This document shows, one piece after another, positions 9,624 through 20,129 of a stretch of DNA of 23,975 nucleotides. The DNA lies in the NCBI GenBank assembly GCA_009801015.1, contig VHZZ01017543.1:16704-40678 (forward strand), written 5' to 3'. Position numbers and translations under genes: made by a program. Source of the DNA: Silene noctiflora (Eukaryota > Streptophyta > Magnoliopsida > Caryophyllales > Caryophyllaceae). The first letter of the stretch is position 1, and every line of letters starts with the position of its first letter. Below the pieces are notes generated by a model. The model was not told the origin of the DNA and did no database searches. It saw only the letters and a program-made list of their open reading frames with translations.

Positions 9624-11341
9624 GACGAGCAGTTACCTACTAATGCACAAGTATAATTATAGATAAAACATGACATGCTTGATAAAGTCTAAATCAGTAA
9701 CAGTGCTACGTAGCATTAACATATGGTATCCGGTTTCAAATCACGACTCTGAGTTCAACGAAAAGAAGCGGATTCCTGATAAAAACAAGATTAATAGAGG
9801 TTGAAAACAACACCTTGTTAAGAGAGGATATTGGGAGGAAAGCGGCGAGAGGGGAGGAAAAGGGAGGGAGGGTGGGTAATGAAACAATGAGGTCTCCAAC
9901 CCCACCTGTTCCCATTCAGGGTGACTAGATTCGTAATACAAATATGCGATTTGTTCAAGCATAAATTGGTATAATTATAACCAAACAACATTAATTCAAT
10001 ATATAATAATACGTATGATTGTATGAATCATGTTCGCAATTTGGTAGGTGACTAAGCGAATCCAGAATCCGGTAACCTAGTTCCCATTAACCCACTACAA
10101 AAATCAAAATATGAAGCAACTATCATAGAAATTGTATTGCTCAGTTCCTTGCCCTCCCCTTACTGATTTCCAAGTCCTTCCATCCATCCAATCCCGGGGT
10201 AAATAGACAAAATACGACTATAAGTTATGAACTTTAGATAGAAATAATCATAAAAACCAACAGAGAAAGATGAAAAACTGGGAGAAAATCATAAAGTTTC
10301 ATTTGGGGAACGAGGGTATGCAACATTTCTGCAATCAATCATATTGCATTACATGAAAAACTGGGTGAAAATAAAAAAATGACCGTAAAAATTAAGAATT
10401 ACGGAGTACAAACTATGAAAGAAAAGGTAAATTTGAACTGTACGGAAATAATTTGGCGAAAAAGAAATTAACTTTGAACCTATGTTACTCCCACTCGACT
10501 GCAAGTGTGGGATACGGGTTATTTTGGGCAAAGTTTTCAACTTTTTTTAGTGTCAAGTGCGTATCGTGTTTGATGCTCAACCAAAGTGAAGTTTTAAACA
10601 GACAGGAAAAAAAAAAACACAAAGCGTCTTAGGTAAGAGCATTGGAGGTACTGGACGAAATTGTTTATTGTACCTAAAATGAAACACAAGCACTGAAGCA
10701 CAGTTTGTGCTCACGGAAATTAATAGAATGTGATTTGAAGCAAATAGAAACTTACGGAGTTATGTAATTCGAACGAAAGCGAGGATCTTTGAAAGTGAAA
10801 AGTAATGCTGGTTTATGACAATTTCCGGAGTTGTTCAAATACAGGGAGGGAGAGCAAAGGACTGGTCACTCCTCAAATCCTTAAAAAGGATGTACATGTA
10901 CACCCTTTGTCTTATGTTTTCTTAGCGGTATCCCTCGTTTTCTATTAAAAAACGGCGTCTAATTTAAGGTTATGAATTCGGAACGCGGCGACACTTTTTA
11001 AAAATTGTTTGTCTTTTTGAGATTTTCGATTTGAGAAAAGAAATTGTCACTTTATAAACTTGTTGGAAGAGTTATCGATCATATGTTTTTAACCAAATAA
11101 ATTTTAACTGATTCTATCTCATGATTACGTGTTCTTAAAGTGACGATTTTAAAATGATTGGTAGTTTTTGGAGTTTGTAACCAAGAATTATAGAGAGTCA
11201 AAAAATTTTAGTTCAATAAGAGAGTAACATGTAGAATATGAAAAAACAAGGGATTATTGTATAGTGTCCCTACTCCCTTCTTAAAAATAAGAGAATTTTT
11301 TCCGCACACCGCTGAGGGTTTTAGCTGGAAGTGATGTCTTT
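9624..11341. other. Region between two divergent genes; 5' leader of the profilin-like gene, no further gene seen
   Basis: On the minus strand, a possible leader intron runs from a GAACAG/GTGGGG donor near 9915 through a long pyrimidine tract to TTTTTATCAG near 9773. That would make 9624-9960 partly 5' UTR, but this is uncertain. A perfect 12-bp palindrome, TGTACATGTACA, lies at 10891-10902. I see no coding sequence. Confidence 0.4.
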
Positions 11342-11349
11342 TTAGGGTT
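11342..11349 (+). promoter_or_regulatory. Telo-box-like element (TTAGGGTT) of the RPS9 copy
   Basis: TTAGGGTT lies 71-78 bp before the RPS9 ATG, and a second GAGGGTTTTAG lies at about 11314-11324. Telo boxes (AAACCCTAA in either orientation) are typical of plant ribosomal-protein promoters. Their presence shows that the copy carried its own promoter rather than arising by retroposition. Confidence 0.55.
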
Positions 11350-11419
11350 CAAGATACATAGTGTCTCTCCATCTCTTTCTGTTTCTGAGAGCAGTGAAGC
11401 TCGAGACTCAAGAGCAATT

Positions 11420-11788
11420 ATGGTCCACGTTAATTTCTATCGCAACTGTATGTTCCCTCCCTCTCTTTCCCCATTTTTCCTCTCCTCCAAATCCTTTTTT
11501 CAATGTATTTCATTTCAAAATTTCTGGGTTTTTCTCAATTTCTGAAATTTGCTCTTTTCTACAATTCCCATGGACTTAAATGTTCTACCTTTGTGAACCT
11601 ACAGGGTAGGAAGGCAGGTTGTGAATGTGCCGTCATTTATGGTGAGGGTTGACTCGCAGAAACACATTGACTTGTCGCTAACTAGCCCATTCGGAGGAGG
11701 CCGTCCAGGGAGAGTGAAGAGAAAGAACCAAAAGGCTGCTGCTAAGAAGGCTTCTGGTGGAGACAGAGAGGATGAAGACGAGGATTAA
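11420..11788 (+). pseudogene. RPS9: 40S ribosomal protein S9 (uS4) pseudogene lacking its central exon
   Basis: Exon 1 (11420-11447) encodes MVHVNFYRN plus one base, then a GTATGT donor. The last exon (11605-11788) encodes [16 protein letters not shown] through [15 protein letters not shown] to an acidic end and TAA. It contributes 60 residues and diverges little from plant uS4. The single intervening segment is 157 bp with a pyrimidine-rich end and a CTACAG acceptor. About 128 residues of the normal protein of some 197 are missing, including the body of the S4 RNA-binding domain. Direct splicing joins T to GG (W) and then reads TAG, so only a 10-residue peptide would be made. Introns and promoter motif remain, so this is a DNA-level duplicate with an internal deletion, not a processed pseudogene. 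The intact gene for this essential small-subunit protein must lie elsewhere. Confidence 0.88.
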
Positions 11789-12132
11789 GCATTCAAATAC
11801 TTCTTAGACATATGATGCAATTGGCATCCTAAACATGCTTTCGGTATAAAACCGCCTTATACAATAATTTGTAAAAATGTTATGGCAACACGTCAAACAA
11901 GTTGTTAATAGAAGTTTTGGAGTATCTACAACAATATTGCACAGTATAGTATCAACTATCAACGGTGACGATCAATTCCAATAACAGGACTCGATCATAT
12001 GTATCATTATTCAATGCCATGCATATAGATTTCAGGATGCATTTACAAGTGTGTACTCTAGTATTCTGGTTTGTGGTAGTATTACAATTGTGCTACGACC
12101 ACATTATAAATTGTAATTTGTAATATTAAACT
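11789..12132. other. 3' flank of the RPS9 copy, no gene seen
   Basis: AT-rich non-coding sequence consistent with a retained 3' UTR followed by intergenic DNA. I see no other feature. Confidence 0.4.
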
Positions 12133-12774
12133 AAACAATAATTCTTGTGCGAGACGGTCTCACATCGGGGTGTAACTGAGCCGAGCCGAGCTTGACTCAT
12201 TTTGTAAAAATCGAGTTCAAGCCCGAACCCGAGCTCTTGAGATCAAGGCTCGGGAGGGTTCATATAATATTTTACGAGCCCGAGCTTTGTTTGCGTACAT
12301 TTTTTTTAGCATTATGTTAATTATAACGTAAATTTTTATTTAAAAATTCAAATTCAAACGAGAATATTATTTTTTTGTTAGCTTATAATAACAATTATTA
12401 TGTTATTTTATTTTATAAACTAATATTTTAATTTATTTATCGTAAAATTGATATAATTTAAATAAATATATCGATAAATAATAAGTAATTTTAAAAATAA
12501 CGAGCTTCCGAGCCGAGCTTTAGTGTGTTCGAGCTCGGCTCGGTTTGGGCTCAGCTTGGTTCGAGCCCGAGCTCGAGCTCAGTTTGACCGATCTCGAGCC
12601 GAACTTTGACCGAGCCGATCCCAAGGGCTTGTCGAGCAGACTCAACTCATTTACAGCCCTAGTCTCACACTAGGAGACGGTCAAATTATATAAAAGACAA
12701 CTCATTTATTAGTATTAAAGGAACAATTTTTTTTTATAAAAATGGACCCGTCTTATTCTAGAATTTGTGTAAAC
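12133..12774. mobile_element. Older MITE split by the hAT insertion
   Basis: Outside the hAT element, the left piece (ATTCTTGTGCGAGACGG) and the inverted right piece (about 12746-12774, TTTACACAAATTCTAGAATA then AGACGG) resemble each other. The right piece also matches the left flank of the 6155 element. Removing the insertion restores GAGACGGTCTCACACTAGG. Borders are approximate. Confidence 0.5.
12165..12661. mobile_element. hAT-type MITE, 497 bp, with perfect 8-bp target duplication
   Basis: The target duplication GTCTCACA lies at 12157-12164 and 12662-12669. The ends are inverted: GGGGTGTAACTGAG on the left and CTCATTTACAGCCCTA on the right, the usual T(A/C)GGG-TGTAA hAT style. Subterminal regions are rich in GAGCCGAGC/GCTCGGCTCG motifs on both sides of an AT-rich core, giving long foldback potential. 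There is no transposase. Subterminal repeats of this sort are typical transposase-binding regions. Confidence 0.9.
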
Positions 12775-13332
12775 TAAATTTGGTGTGCTAGTCAGTACTC
12801 AGTAGTCACAAAGTCGTGGGAAACGCAAAAAAAAAATTGATGAAAATGAATGTACAAATAAAAGCTTGATTAAAATTTTGCAACTGATTTGAAATTTGTT
12901 CCTACAAAAGCAGCTCCAAGGCATCCAACAAGCACTTGTATAAATCAATTTCCCAAAGCCAGCTAATGGAACAGTCCCAAATATGATGCTTATCCTGGAG
13001 GAATGAACTTTGAAAACAATGGAGGAGCCAAACAAGACCGATTCAAAAATCTAGCGAGAACAAGCAGCAAATTTCCATACATGGCCAATCCTTGCCACTT
13101 CTACCAAGGATTTAAACCATGGAAGATAATCTAGACTACACTACCAAGAAGGATTACTGACAGCAATGGCGGATCGGATCTCAGAACTGATGGGATGGGG
13201 TCAGTCTTGCTGGTTAAGTTCATAATCATTTTAGAGTGTAAATTATCACTTGGGCCTCCTTGGCACAACAATTGGTTGATACTAATTCGAAATTTAGGTC
13301 AAGGATTTGAACCTCGGCCCCTCTTCAGTAAC
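12775..13332. other. 3' flank of the pseudouridine synthase gene, no other gene seen
   Basis: Likely contains the 3' UTR of the minus-strand gene that ends at 13333. I could not fix a poly(A) site. Open frames here are short and unsupported. Confidence 0.4.
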
Positions 13333-15099
13333 CTAGTAACCTTGGTCATGAGCAAGAGAATCCAGGAGATTCCAACTCCTTCGCATGTGAGAAGGCAAGG
13401 GAGCTACCAAGTTGAGGTTTTCCAACTTAGAGAAGTCACACTCACAATCGGAGGACACATTCTCGAGAGCTGCAGATATGTTGGGTAATATCAGCTCCTT
13501 GCAATGAAGATGTAGGTGAGGCTGCTTCTCTGCTATGCTTCCACACTTCAGATCACAGCCAAGGTTGTTTGATTTTGCTTCCCCAAGTTCACCGCTATCA
13601 CTTGGATTTTTAAATGACATTGGTTTCCATTTTCGGTGAGCTTGCCATCCATATTTGTAGTCTCCTACAATGGGAGTTCCCAGTACCTCGGCACAGTGCA
13701 CCCGAAGCTGTATTTGCACAGAAAATGACACAGGTGCAAATGTGAGATTTAGAATGAACACAAATAGCATTTCACATTGGTATTTTAAGGTTTGAGCTAG
13801 TTTCACTGGGGAGCATAAAGGATAACTAACTACAGAAGTTCAGATCATAAAATAGAGTTTTCCGGTTTTCCCCTCAGGATAACTGAAGTGTAATTCGAAT
13901 TTTAACTAAAATCTCTTCAATACAGTTTATTTTTAAAGCATAACAAAGTTTTTTTGGGCATAATTATGTGAGAATTCACCTCAACAGAAAGTTGGCTATG
14001 TTATACCTTAGGTCACCATCACGTCAGCAAAATATAAAATTTTCCACGAATGTACTGTCAGCACAGGGAAGGAGACTTGGGAGAGTATGGTCATATCTTA
14101 AAGCTTTTACCTGATGTTTCCGGCCAGTAATTGGGGCAAGCTCTAACCATGTATACCCTGGATAAAATTAGAGGCCCAAAAGTTAGAGCTCTAAGAACTT
14201 CAAATCTAAATTATGATTGCAGCCATTCAGAACGACGCCTTAAACAGAAGAATGTTACAGATCATGTCACAGAAAAAAAACACCATAGCAAGAGATGTAA
14301 CAAAAGCGATATTTTCTGCCAAAATAGTGAATTAGAGAGCGATATTTAACTGACCATATTTAGAGGTCTGGATGACCTTATACTCTGTCATGGCATGCTG
14401 AGATGATGGGGATCTGCTATCAACAACAGTGATTCTTTCTGACTTTCCATCATCTACCACTACCTAAGATAATACAAACACAACAATTAGTCAAGCCGTC
14501 AAGGAACCAGTCATTCTACTCCCTCCGATTCATACATACTTTCCGTATCTACTTAAGTTTCTATACGTTATTTTGCACCACACGAATGAATTTCCACTTC
14601 TTATAATTAACCGTGTTCCGCCAGTGCTGTCATCTTTGAGCCATACCATGCCAACCCATACCCAAAGAAGCTTCTTTGTCTTTGCTTGTGGTAATGGATT
14701 AAATCTCCAAAAAACTATAGGGACAATGCTAAGCGTTAACTGCCTCAATTCTCTTAAATCCACTACATTTGCTTTTTGGCCAATGTTTTAGTACAAAAAA
14801 ATATGTGTAAAACAATGGATTAACACTCATATGGGAGTGTTTTTGCACGGTATTTCCTACCCAAGATGGAATGAAGTGAACTAACTTAAATGTTGTAAAA
14901 TGAAAATTCTAGTGAATCCAACAAGGATTAGAGGATGTAGTTTTCTTCTTACTTACAACAAATGGTATTCTCTACATATACCTAATGTCCTAATGTGATT
15001 GAGAAGCATAAAGTATAGGTTCTTTGACATGAATGTCATTACATGAGAAGCTAAAGTACATGGAGCAAATTGAAGATCAATGATTGATGCAATGCTTTT

Positions 15100-15143
<44 letters not shown>

Positions 15144-17675
15144 CCGAGTGGCACTGAAACCATTCCACTCAATTGGTTAGGGACGCCAAAAACAAGTGCC
15201 AAGTATCTTTTGTGTAGAACCCTTTTCTTCCAGTCAATCTCTATCTGTAAGCAGCAATGAAATTGAGCTTCACTATCACAGGACATGACAATATAAAAAC
15301 ATCTTACCAAATGATCAAGGACTGAAGTGGCTCTGACAAGAAAGACATACAGCTGCGAAGGATAAGTTGACTTACATCATCTAGCCCACCCACAGTTTTC
15401 TCCCGGAAAATTGAATGAAGCACAGTTGCGCTTGTTCGTGTTCTCCCCATTACCAAGACACCACTGCTATCTTGATCAAGTCTGTGGACCTTAACAAATA
15501 CAGAGAGGCTTCAGAAAAACAGGATAATAACTTAATAAGATAACAATTAGTCCCCTCGTGGACGGTCTGATTTTGATCTAAAAAACATTTACCTTACAAA
15601 ATACCCATATACCTAATAACCCTCCAAAAAATGACATTCAAAGAAAGAACGAATAACTTCCCAATATGTGGGTCGCTTTCATATGAGAATATGTGAGAAG
15701 TTAATTACATTTGAACAAACAACAGGTAAGTCAACAAAAAACTTTCTAGTGAAAATCTTAGCTGGGCAAACATTTTTTATGCATGTAGTAAAATGAGAGC
15801 TGATAGTCATCGGGACAAAATCTCACCAGCCGAGGAGGATCCTTGTTGTCATATCTAAGATATGCATTAGCCAGTTCATCTACACTCTTTCTGATTCCAA
15901 TACCACCCTGTAGAAAGCTTAATATAGTTACAACTTACAATGGCAAATTTATAGACACATTTCTGAAATGAAGTATAAGCAAGCAGCAGCAATGAAGGGC
16001 TACCTGCTGATTACCTGTACTGGCAATTTTGGGGGTTTATTGATAACAATAATTGCAGAATCCTGCATTTAGTAACAGAAAATAAATAAAAGTGATATCC
16101 GCAAAGGTTCAATTTTCAAATACAACAATCAAGCACCTTATACATCTCGAGGCTGCGGGTAAAGTGCATGTCTTCATCATTACACTGGTACTCTGGTTTC
16201 TTAACAAAGGATTCCTGTACAGATAGAGGAAGAAAGATACGCTCTCCTTGGTTCATGATGACCTTTTCCCCCACCTTCCAACGAAACAAAGTGTTAAAGA
16301 CACAGAGAATGCTTTTACAACCATAATTTCTGACAAGTACAGTCCAACACTATGTCAACAGTCAACACTTACCCGTTTCAGTCGAAATTTTTGGGCTTTA
16401 GCACCATTATCGACACCTTCTCCTTCTAAGCATTCTCTTCTAACCTGAACATTGTTTCAAAGGAAGTTACTTGTTTATGACAATTGCCTGGAATTACTTA
16501 ATATAAACTTAGAAGGCTATTCTTCCATGCATCAGTGGTCTGTCCCCAATATTCGTCCATTATCACCCGAGTCAACAACAGAACATCATGGACACCAACA
16601 CCAACAATATCAAGATATAGACCAATCCATCCTCTTCGATTTTTTTTTTTTGCTTGCTACAATAACAAATCCTATATGGTAGTATTACATTAGCCCAATT
16701 TCGCAATCAAATTTTTTAAATACCATTTTCATTTTTGTTTAGTAATTCTTGGAGAGTACAACCTATATCATACTTTTTTTAGAGTTTATTAGCGGGTTTC
16801 AATTTACAAATGCCAACCATTGTTACAACCATTGTGAGATTCTCATGCTTTCAGCAAAAAATTAATAACAAGCTGGCATACATGAATAAGTAGATGCTCC
16901 TACCAAACACATTTGACCATATGATCCAACCATTGTTACATTCTCATGCTTTCAGCAACAAAGTTAAACAACACTAATAAAACAACTACCAATTACTACT
17001 ATTATTTTGTTACACACTCCCTTTGTCCCAATCAATTGTTTGCCTTTTTAATTCTTTGTGAGGCGTATTTTAATCAAAGGCAAACAAATGATTGGCACAG
17101 AGGAGTACATCCAAGAACGCTCCATCCTAAAACCAATTGACTCCTCGCTTTATCGAGGTGGGACTGCAACTTAAATGAGTTGGAAGCAATTCTTAGTGAC
17201 ATCAATTCAAACACTCTTTAGAAAGCTACAATCTTTTAACCTCGCAACAAAAAACAATAGATAACTATTGACCGGGACGGAGGGAGTATCAATAAGACAT
17301 TAAATCAATAAGACAGTAAGGAAAACAAACCTGCCGAAGACGAAAGAGCTTATGAACAAGTGCACGGGGCAAGTGAGGACAACAACGAATAACCCATTTA
17401 AGAGCAGACGGCGTCGTTTTAATACTCTTTTTCTCTTCTTCTAGTATTCTACCTCCTCTACTTATCGTTCTACCCAGTGAACTTCCATTAACGGTGGTGG
17501 TAAACGGCGGTAAAATCATCCACTTTCCTTCCTTCTTTTCTTCACTTTTCTCCGTTAACTTACCGTTTTCCTCTTTCAAGGCGGCGCTGGCGGCGGCGCA
17601 GAAGTTGTTTTGCTTGAGGAATGTGGCGGCGGCGCGTGGGCGGAGGAGTCGCCGGAGAAATAATGCAACTTCCAT
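13333..17675 (-). CDS. RluA-family RNA pseudouridine synthase, mitochondrial type, ten exons
   Basis: Converts uridine to pseudouridine in RNA. Exons on the minus strand: 17331-17675, 16373-16444, 16137-16274, 16015-16062, 15827-15907, 15376-15489, 15140-15244, 14355-14463, 14111-14157, 13333-13707. All introns are GT-AG and the join is open for 477 residues. The N-terminus (about 1-25) is rich in Arg, Leu and Ala, as in mitochondrial presequences. An S4-like RNA-binding segment spans about 104-120 (KWVIRCCP to LFRLRQVRRE). Motif I is VINKPPKLPVQ (191-201). The catalytic motif HRLDQDSSG has D233 as nucleophile. ALVFG is followed by TGRKHQLRVHCAEVLG (348-363) and GTPIVGD (363-369), then a divergent tail. 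It closely resembles plant 'RNA pseudouridine synthase 4, mitochondrial'; the target RNA is not known to me. Two exons are only 47-48 nt. MITEs and an A35 tract lie in its introns without breaking any exon. Confidence 0.93.
15104..15138. repeat. Homopolymer A35 at a splice donor
   Basis: 35 consecutive A on the plus strand, that is U35 in the pre-mRNA of the pseudouridine synthase gene. It begins right after the GU of intron 7 (exon 7 ends at 15140). The run length is likely to vary between individuals and to be error-prone in sequencing. Confidence 0.9.
17016..17105. mobile_element. Short Stowaway-like foldback element in intron 1 of the pseudouridine synthase gene
   Basis: The arms CTCCCTTTGTCCCAATCA and TTGTTTGCCTTT at the left return in inverse at 17076-17105, giving a hairpin of about 90 bp next to TA on the right. 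A further inverted terminus GGGACGGAGGGAGTA lies at about 17275-17289. The element may therefore extend to 17289 (about 275 bp), or a second element may be present. CTCCCTCCGTCCC is the classic Stowaway end. Confidence 0.7.
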
Positions 17676-17809
17676 TTTTTTAGTTTTGATTTAGGATTTT
17701 GGGTTTAATTCATGGGATTAGTTAATGTTTGTTGTATAGCCAGTGTAACCCATGTAGGTTTTGCCATTTTGGACTGGCTGTTTGTAATTCAATGGGCAAT
17801 TGGATCTAT

Positions 17810-17827
17810 GGCCCAATCATAAGCCCA
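17810..17827 (-). promoter_or_regulatory. Pair of site II elements upstream of the pseudouridine synthase gene
   Basis: On the minus strand TGGGCT (17822-17827) and TGGGCC (17810-17815) lie 135-152 bp before the ATG. Paired TGGGCY site II motifs, bound by TCP factors, are common upstream of plant genes for mitochondrial and translation proteins. This fits the organelle role. Function here is inferred from motif and spacing. Confidence 0.5.
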
Positions 17828-17871
17828 TGACCGTTTCTCTTTTTGGATTGTCCAATGCTATAAGTTTGAGT

Positions 17872-18433
17872 TAGACCTGTCAAACAGATCGGGTGGGTCG
17901 GGTCCCAGGTCGAGTAAGAATACAAGTGGGGTCAGATACGGGTTGGCTCATATGGGTCGCAGGTCCTGTTAGGGTCAGAAATGGGTTAAGAATAATATTT
18001 AACACTTTTTTTAACGATTTTTTAATCAATTTTTTTTTTAAATGTAGAACATATTTAATATTTTATTCATATTCAATGTTTACATTAATTATATTGACAT
18101 AATTATTAAAATCAAGTATTTTTAATAGTTATTTTATTATTAAATATTATAAAAGTTAAAATAAAATAACTTTTTAATCGTGTTTGTAATTTTAATTAAT
18201 AAAAAAAAATTAACTATTTTTTTAAATATAATATATAAATAATAATATTTTGATAAAATTCTTGATTTACCTTAAACCCAACGGGTCGACCCGTTCGGGT
18301 CGGGTCTCGACCCTAAAATAACGAGTCATTTCGGGTTCGGGACAAATGGGTCGCCAGGCGAAAATTTCCGGGTCTTGACCCTGAAAAAACGGGTTGGGTC
18401 AGTTTTGGGCCGGGCCAGAATTTAACAGGTCTA
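17872..18433. mobile_element. hAT-type MITE, 562 bp, with near-perfect 8-bp duplication
   Basis: The inverted ends are TAGACCTGTCAAA (left) and TTTAACAGGTCTA (right). The flanking octamers GTTTGAGT (17864-17871) and ATTTGAGT (18434-18441) differ by one base. Subterminal blocks of GGGTCGGGTC/GACCCG repeats surround an AT-rich core. There is no coding capacity. It resembles the 12165 element in design but has different end sequences. Confidence 0.85.
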
Positions 18434-18970
18434 ATTTGAGTCATAAAAGTTTAAATCCATTAAAATTCAAATCAGATTTTATAAATTCAGTAAAAGGAAC
18501 CTTTGGGTAGATTTGATCAACTGTGGGCCTGGGTCATACATTTGGGTCGTGTTATGTCATATTTCGGACATTTTCTAATCAGCGATTGAAAGATTTTTTT
18601 TTTTTCTTGTTAATATGATAAAATTCTAAAAAAGTATTTTGTTTATAAAATTATCTAAATGGTTTGATACTTTATTGTCTAAAATAACATAGATAATATT
18701 AAGTATGATTTCAAATTAGTAATTTCAATCATTTGGAGTCAATCCAAACCATTTATGATATGGTCGTTTTTGAATTGGGTGGTTACAAATTAGGTTATTT
18801 TGGTTAGGTCTCGCATATCAACAAAGCTCGAGTTAAGACCATACTTCGAAATCTGCAATTTGGGTTTGGATCAACCTTTTTGGATGTATTAATCAGATTA
18901 AGTTAGTTTTACAATGTACAGTATTAATGGAGCAGTTAAGGGTCCGACTATAGCATTGTACAATATTTCA
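18434..18970. other. Intergenic region, nothing recognised
   Basis: AT-rich with a T-run near 18594-18605. I see no gene, element border or RNA gene. Confidence 0.45.
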
Positions 18971-19102
18971 TACTTCCTCCATTTAACTCCACTCTACCAA
19001 TTTTTTTTTTTCATCCATTCAACTCCACTCTACCATTTTCCTAAAAAAGAATGAAAAATGACCCTAATTAAAATAAAGCAACTTTCACACATGGAGGAAA
19101 TA
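18971..19102. mobile_element. Short second copy of the 5411 MITE family
   Basis: The left end TACTTCCTCCATTTAACTCC matches the 5411 element. The right end, GGAGGAAATA in inverse, is a diverged partner. Inside, the terminus-like string CCATTCAACTCCACTCTACC appears again at about 19014-19033, so the element either has a duplicated end or two copies overlap. About 132 bp, non-coding. Confidence 0.65.
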
Positions 19103-19159
19103 GCTGTTACGTATACATATAATTCGTTGTCATGGTTAAATTAGGATTTGATATGTTAT

Positions 19160-19320
19160 AATCGCACATGGGTCTGGGCCGCGCCCGTCTAGGAGAAGAG
19201 AGTATCCACTTTATAAGTCCAAGGAGGTTTCATCCCAAAGCCAATTGACAATGGGTGAAGTATTCCCTTGGGTTATAAGTTATATCACTTTTCTCTATTT
19301 CTCCGATATGAGAGACCTAC
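19160..19320 (-). repeat. Fragment of a dispersed LTR/TRIM-like repeat
   Basis: On the minus strand this reads CCGATATGAGAGAC in inverse, then AAAGTGATATAACTTATAA, CAATTGGCTTTGGGATGAAA and CTTATAAAGTGGATACTCTC. This order resembles a repeat I associate with plant LTR or TRIM elements (the GTCCCACATCGG...TTATAAAGTGG type). I cannot find both ends, so the class is uncertain. Confidence 0.4.
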
Positions 19321-19548
19321 ATGTAATTTTTCACATGATAGCTTGTAATTATACTCTCCTTCTTTGGTATTCGTAGCTCAGCATCGCGCATGCATTCTTG
19401 TTAAAGACTGCAATACATCTTAAATATAAAATGGATCGAGTATAGTACATGAGACAAAAAAAGAATGGTTAAAAGTTAACAAAAAATTTGTTGTAAATAT
19501 ATATAAATAACAATATATATAATTAACCCAGATATAAACTACTGTCTT

Positions 19549-19907
19549 AAGACCATGCCCAAGCAAAGTCATGAAGAGGGTCATGACCTTATTGGGTCAT
19601 GCTAATCCATAATTAATCACTACATTAGCATGACCTTGAAGTAGAAGATGTCAATTGGAGGTCAATTGGTGACCTTGAAGTAGAAGAGGTTAATTGGAGG
19701 TCAATTTGGTAACCTGATATGTGTCACCTTCTAATTGATTGGACACAAATAATGAAGACAACAAAGTAAACAAAAAATTGGGTATTGACCTAAAGTGGTG
19801 ACCTTCTGCTTGGGAGGGTGAAGGCGAGTCAAGATTAATAAGATGTGATTAAGAGGAAAAATTTTGGTGAGCCGATTAAGTCGACCTTCTGTTTAAAGAT
19901 GGTCTAA
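19549..19907. mobile_element. MITE with inverted AGACCAT ends
   Basis: The left end AAGACCATGCCCAAGCAAAG and the inverted right end TAGACCATCTTTAAACAGAA share an imperfect terminal repeat. GGTCATG/CATGACC strings are repeated inside. No convincing target duplication is visible, so the family is not assigned. It holds the tandem repeat at 19632-19710. Confidence 0.5.
19632..19710 (+). repeat. Tandem duplication of a 39-40-bp unit
   Basis: GACCTTGAAGTAGAAGA begins two consecutive copies (19632-19670 and 19671-19710) that differ at about three positions. Non-coding and internal to the MITE. Confidence 0.85.
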
Positions 19908-20094
19908 TAGAGGCTTGATGTAATATAACCATCTGATTAGTGAAATCACCGTGAAAAAAAAAGGGAATTACTCCGTATCATTTTAACCTTAAACGGGTCA
20001 ATCAAACAAAAAGCTCACTGTAATCAACTTGATGTTTCAGACTGTTCCATCTGATGTCATAAACAGTAGGCAGCCAGATAAGAGACTTGTTCCA

Positions 20095-20127
<33 letters not shown>
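20095..20127 (+). repeat. (AAT)11 microsatellite
   Basis: Eleven uninterrupted AAT units in otherwise unremarkable AT-rich DNA. Confidence 0.95.

Positions 20128-20129
<2 letters not shown>

Noticed and set aside
13195-13488. 97-residue plus-strand open frame
   Set aside because: It is partly the shadow of the last exon of the pseudouridine synthase gene.
14515-14560. Possible Stowaway terminus (CTACTCCCTCCG) in intron 7
   Set aside because: I could not find the matching inverted end, so no element can be defined.
14950-15138. SINE or retroposon with a poly(A) tail ending at the A35 tract
   Set aside because: No box A/B, no coding sequence and no target duplication flank it; a simple A-run expansion is enough to explain it.
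17494-17694. 66-residue plus-strand open frame
   Set aside because: It is complementary to exon 1 of the pseudouridine synthase gene.
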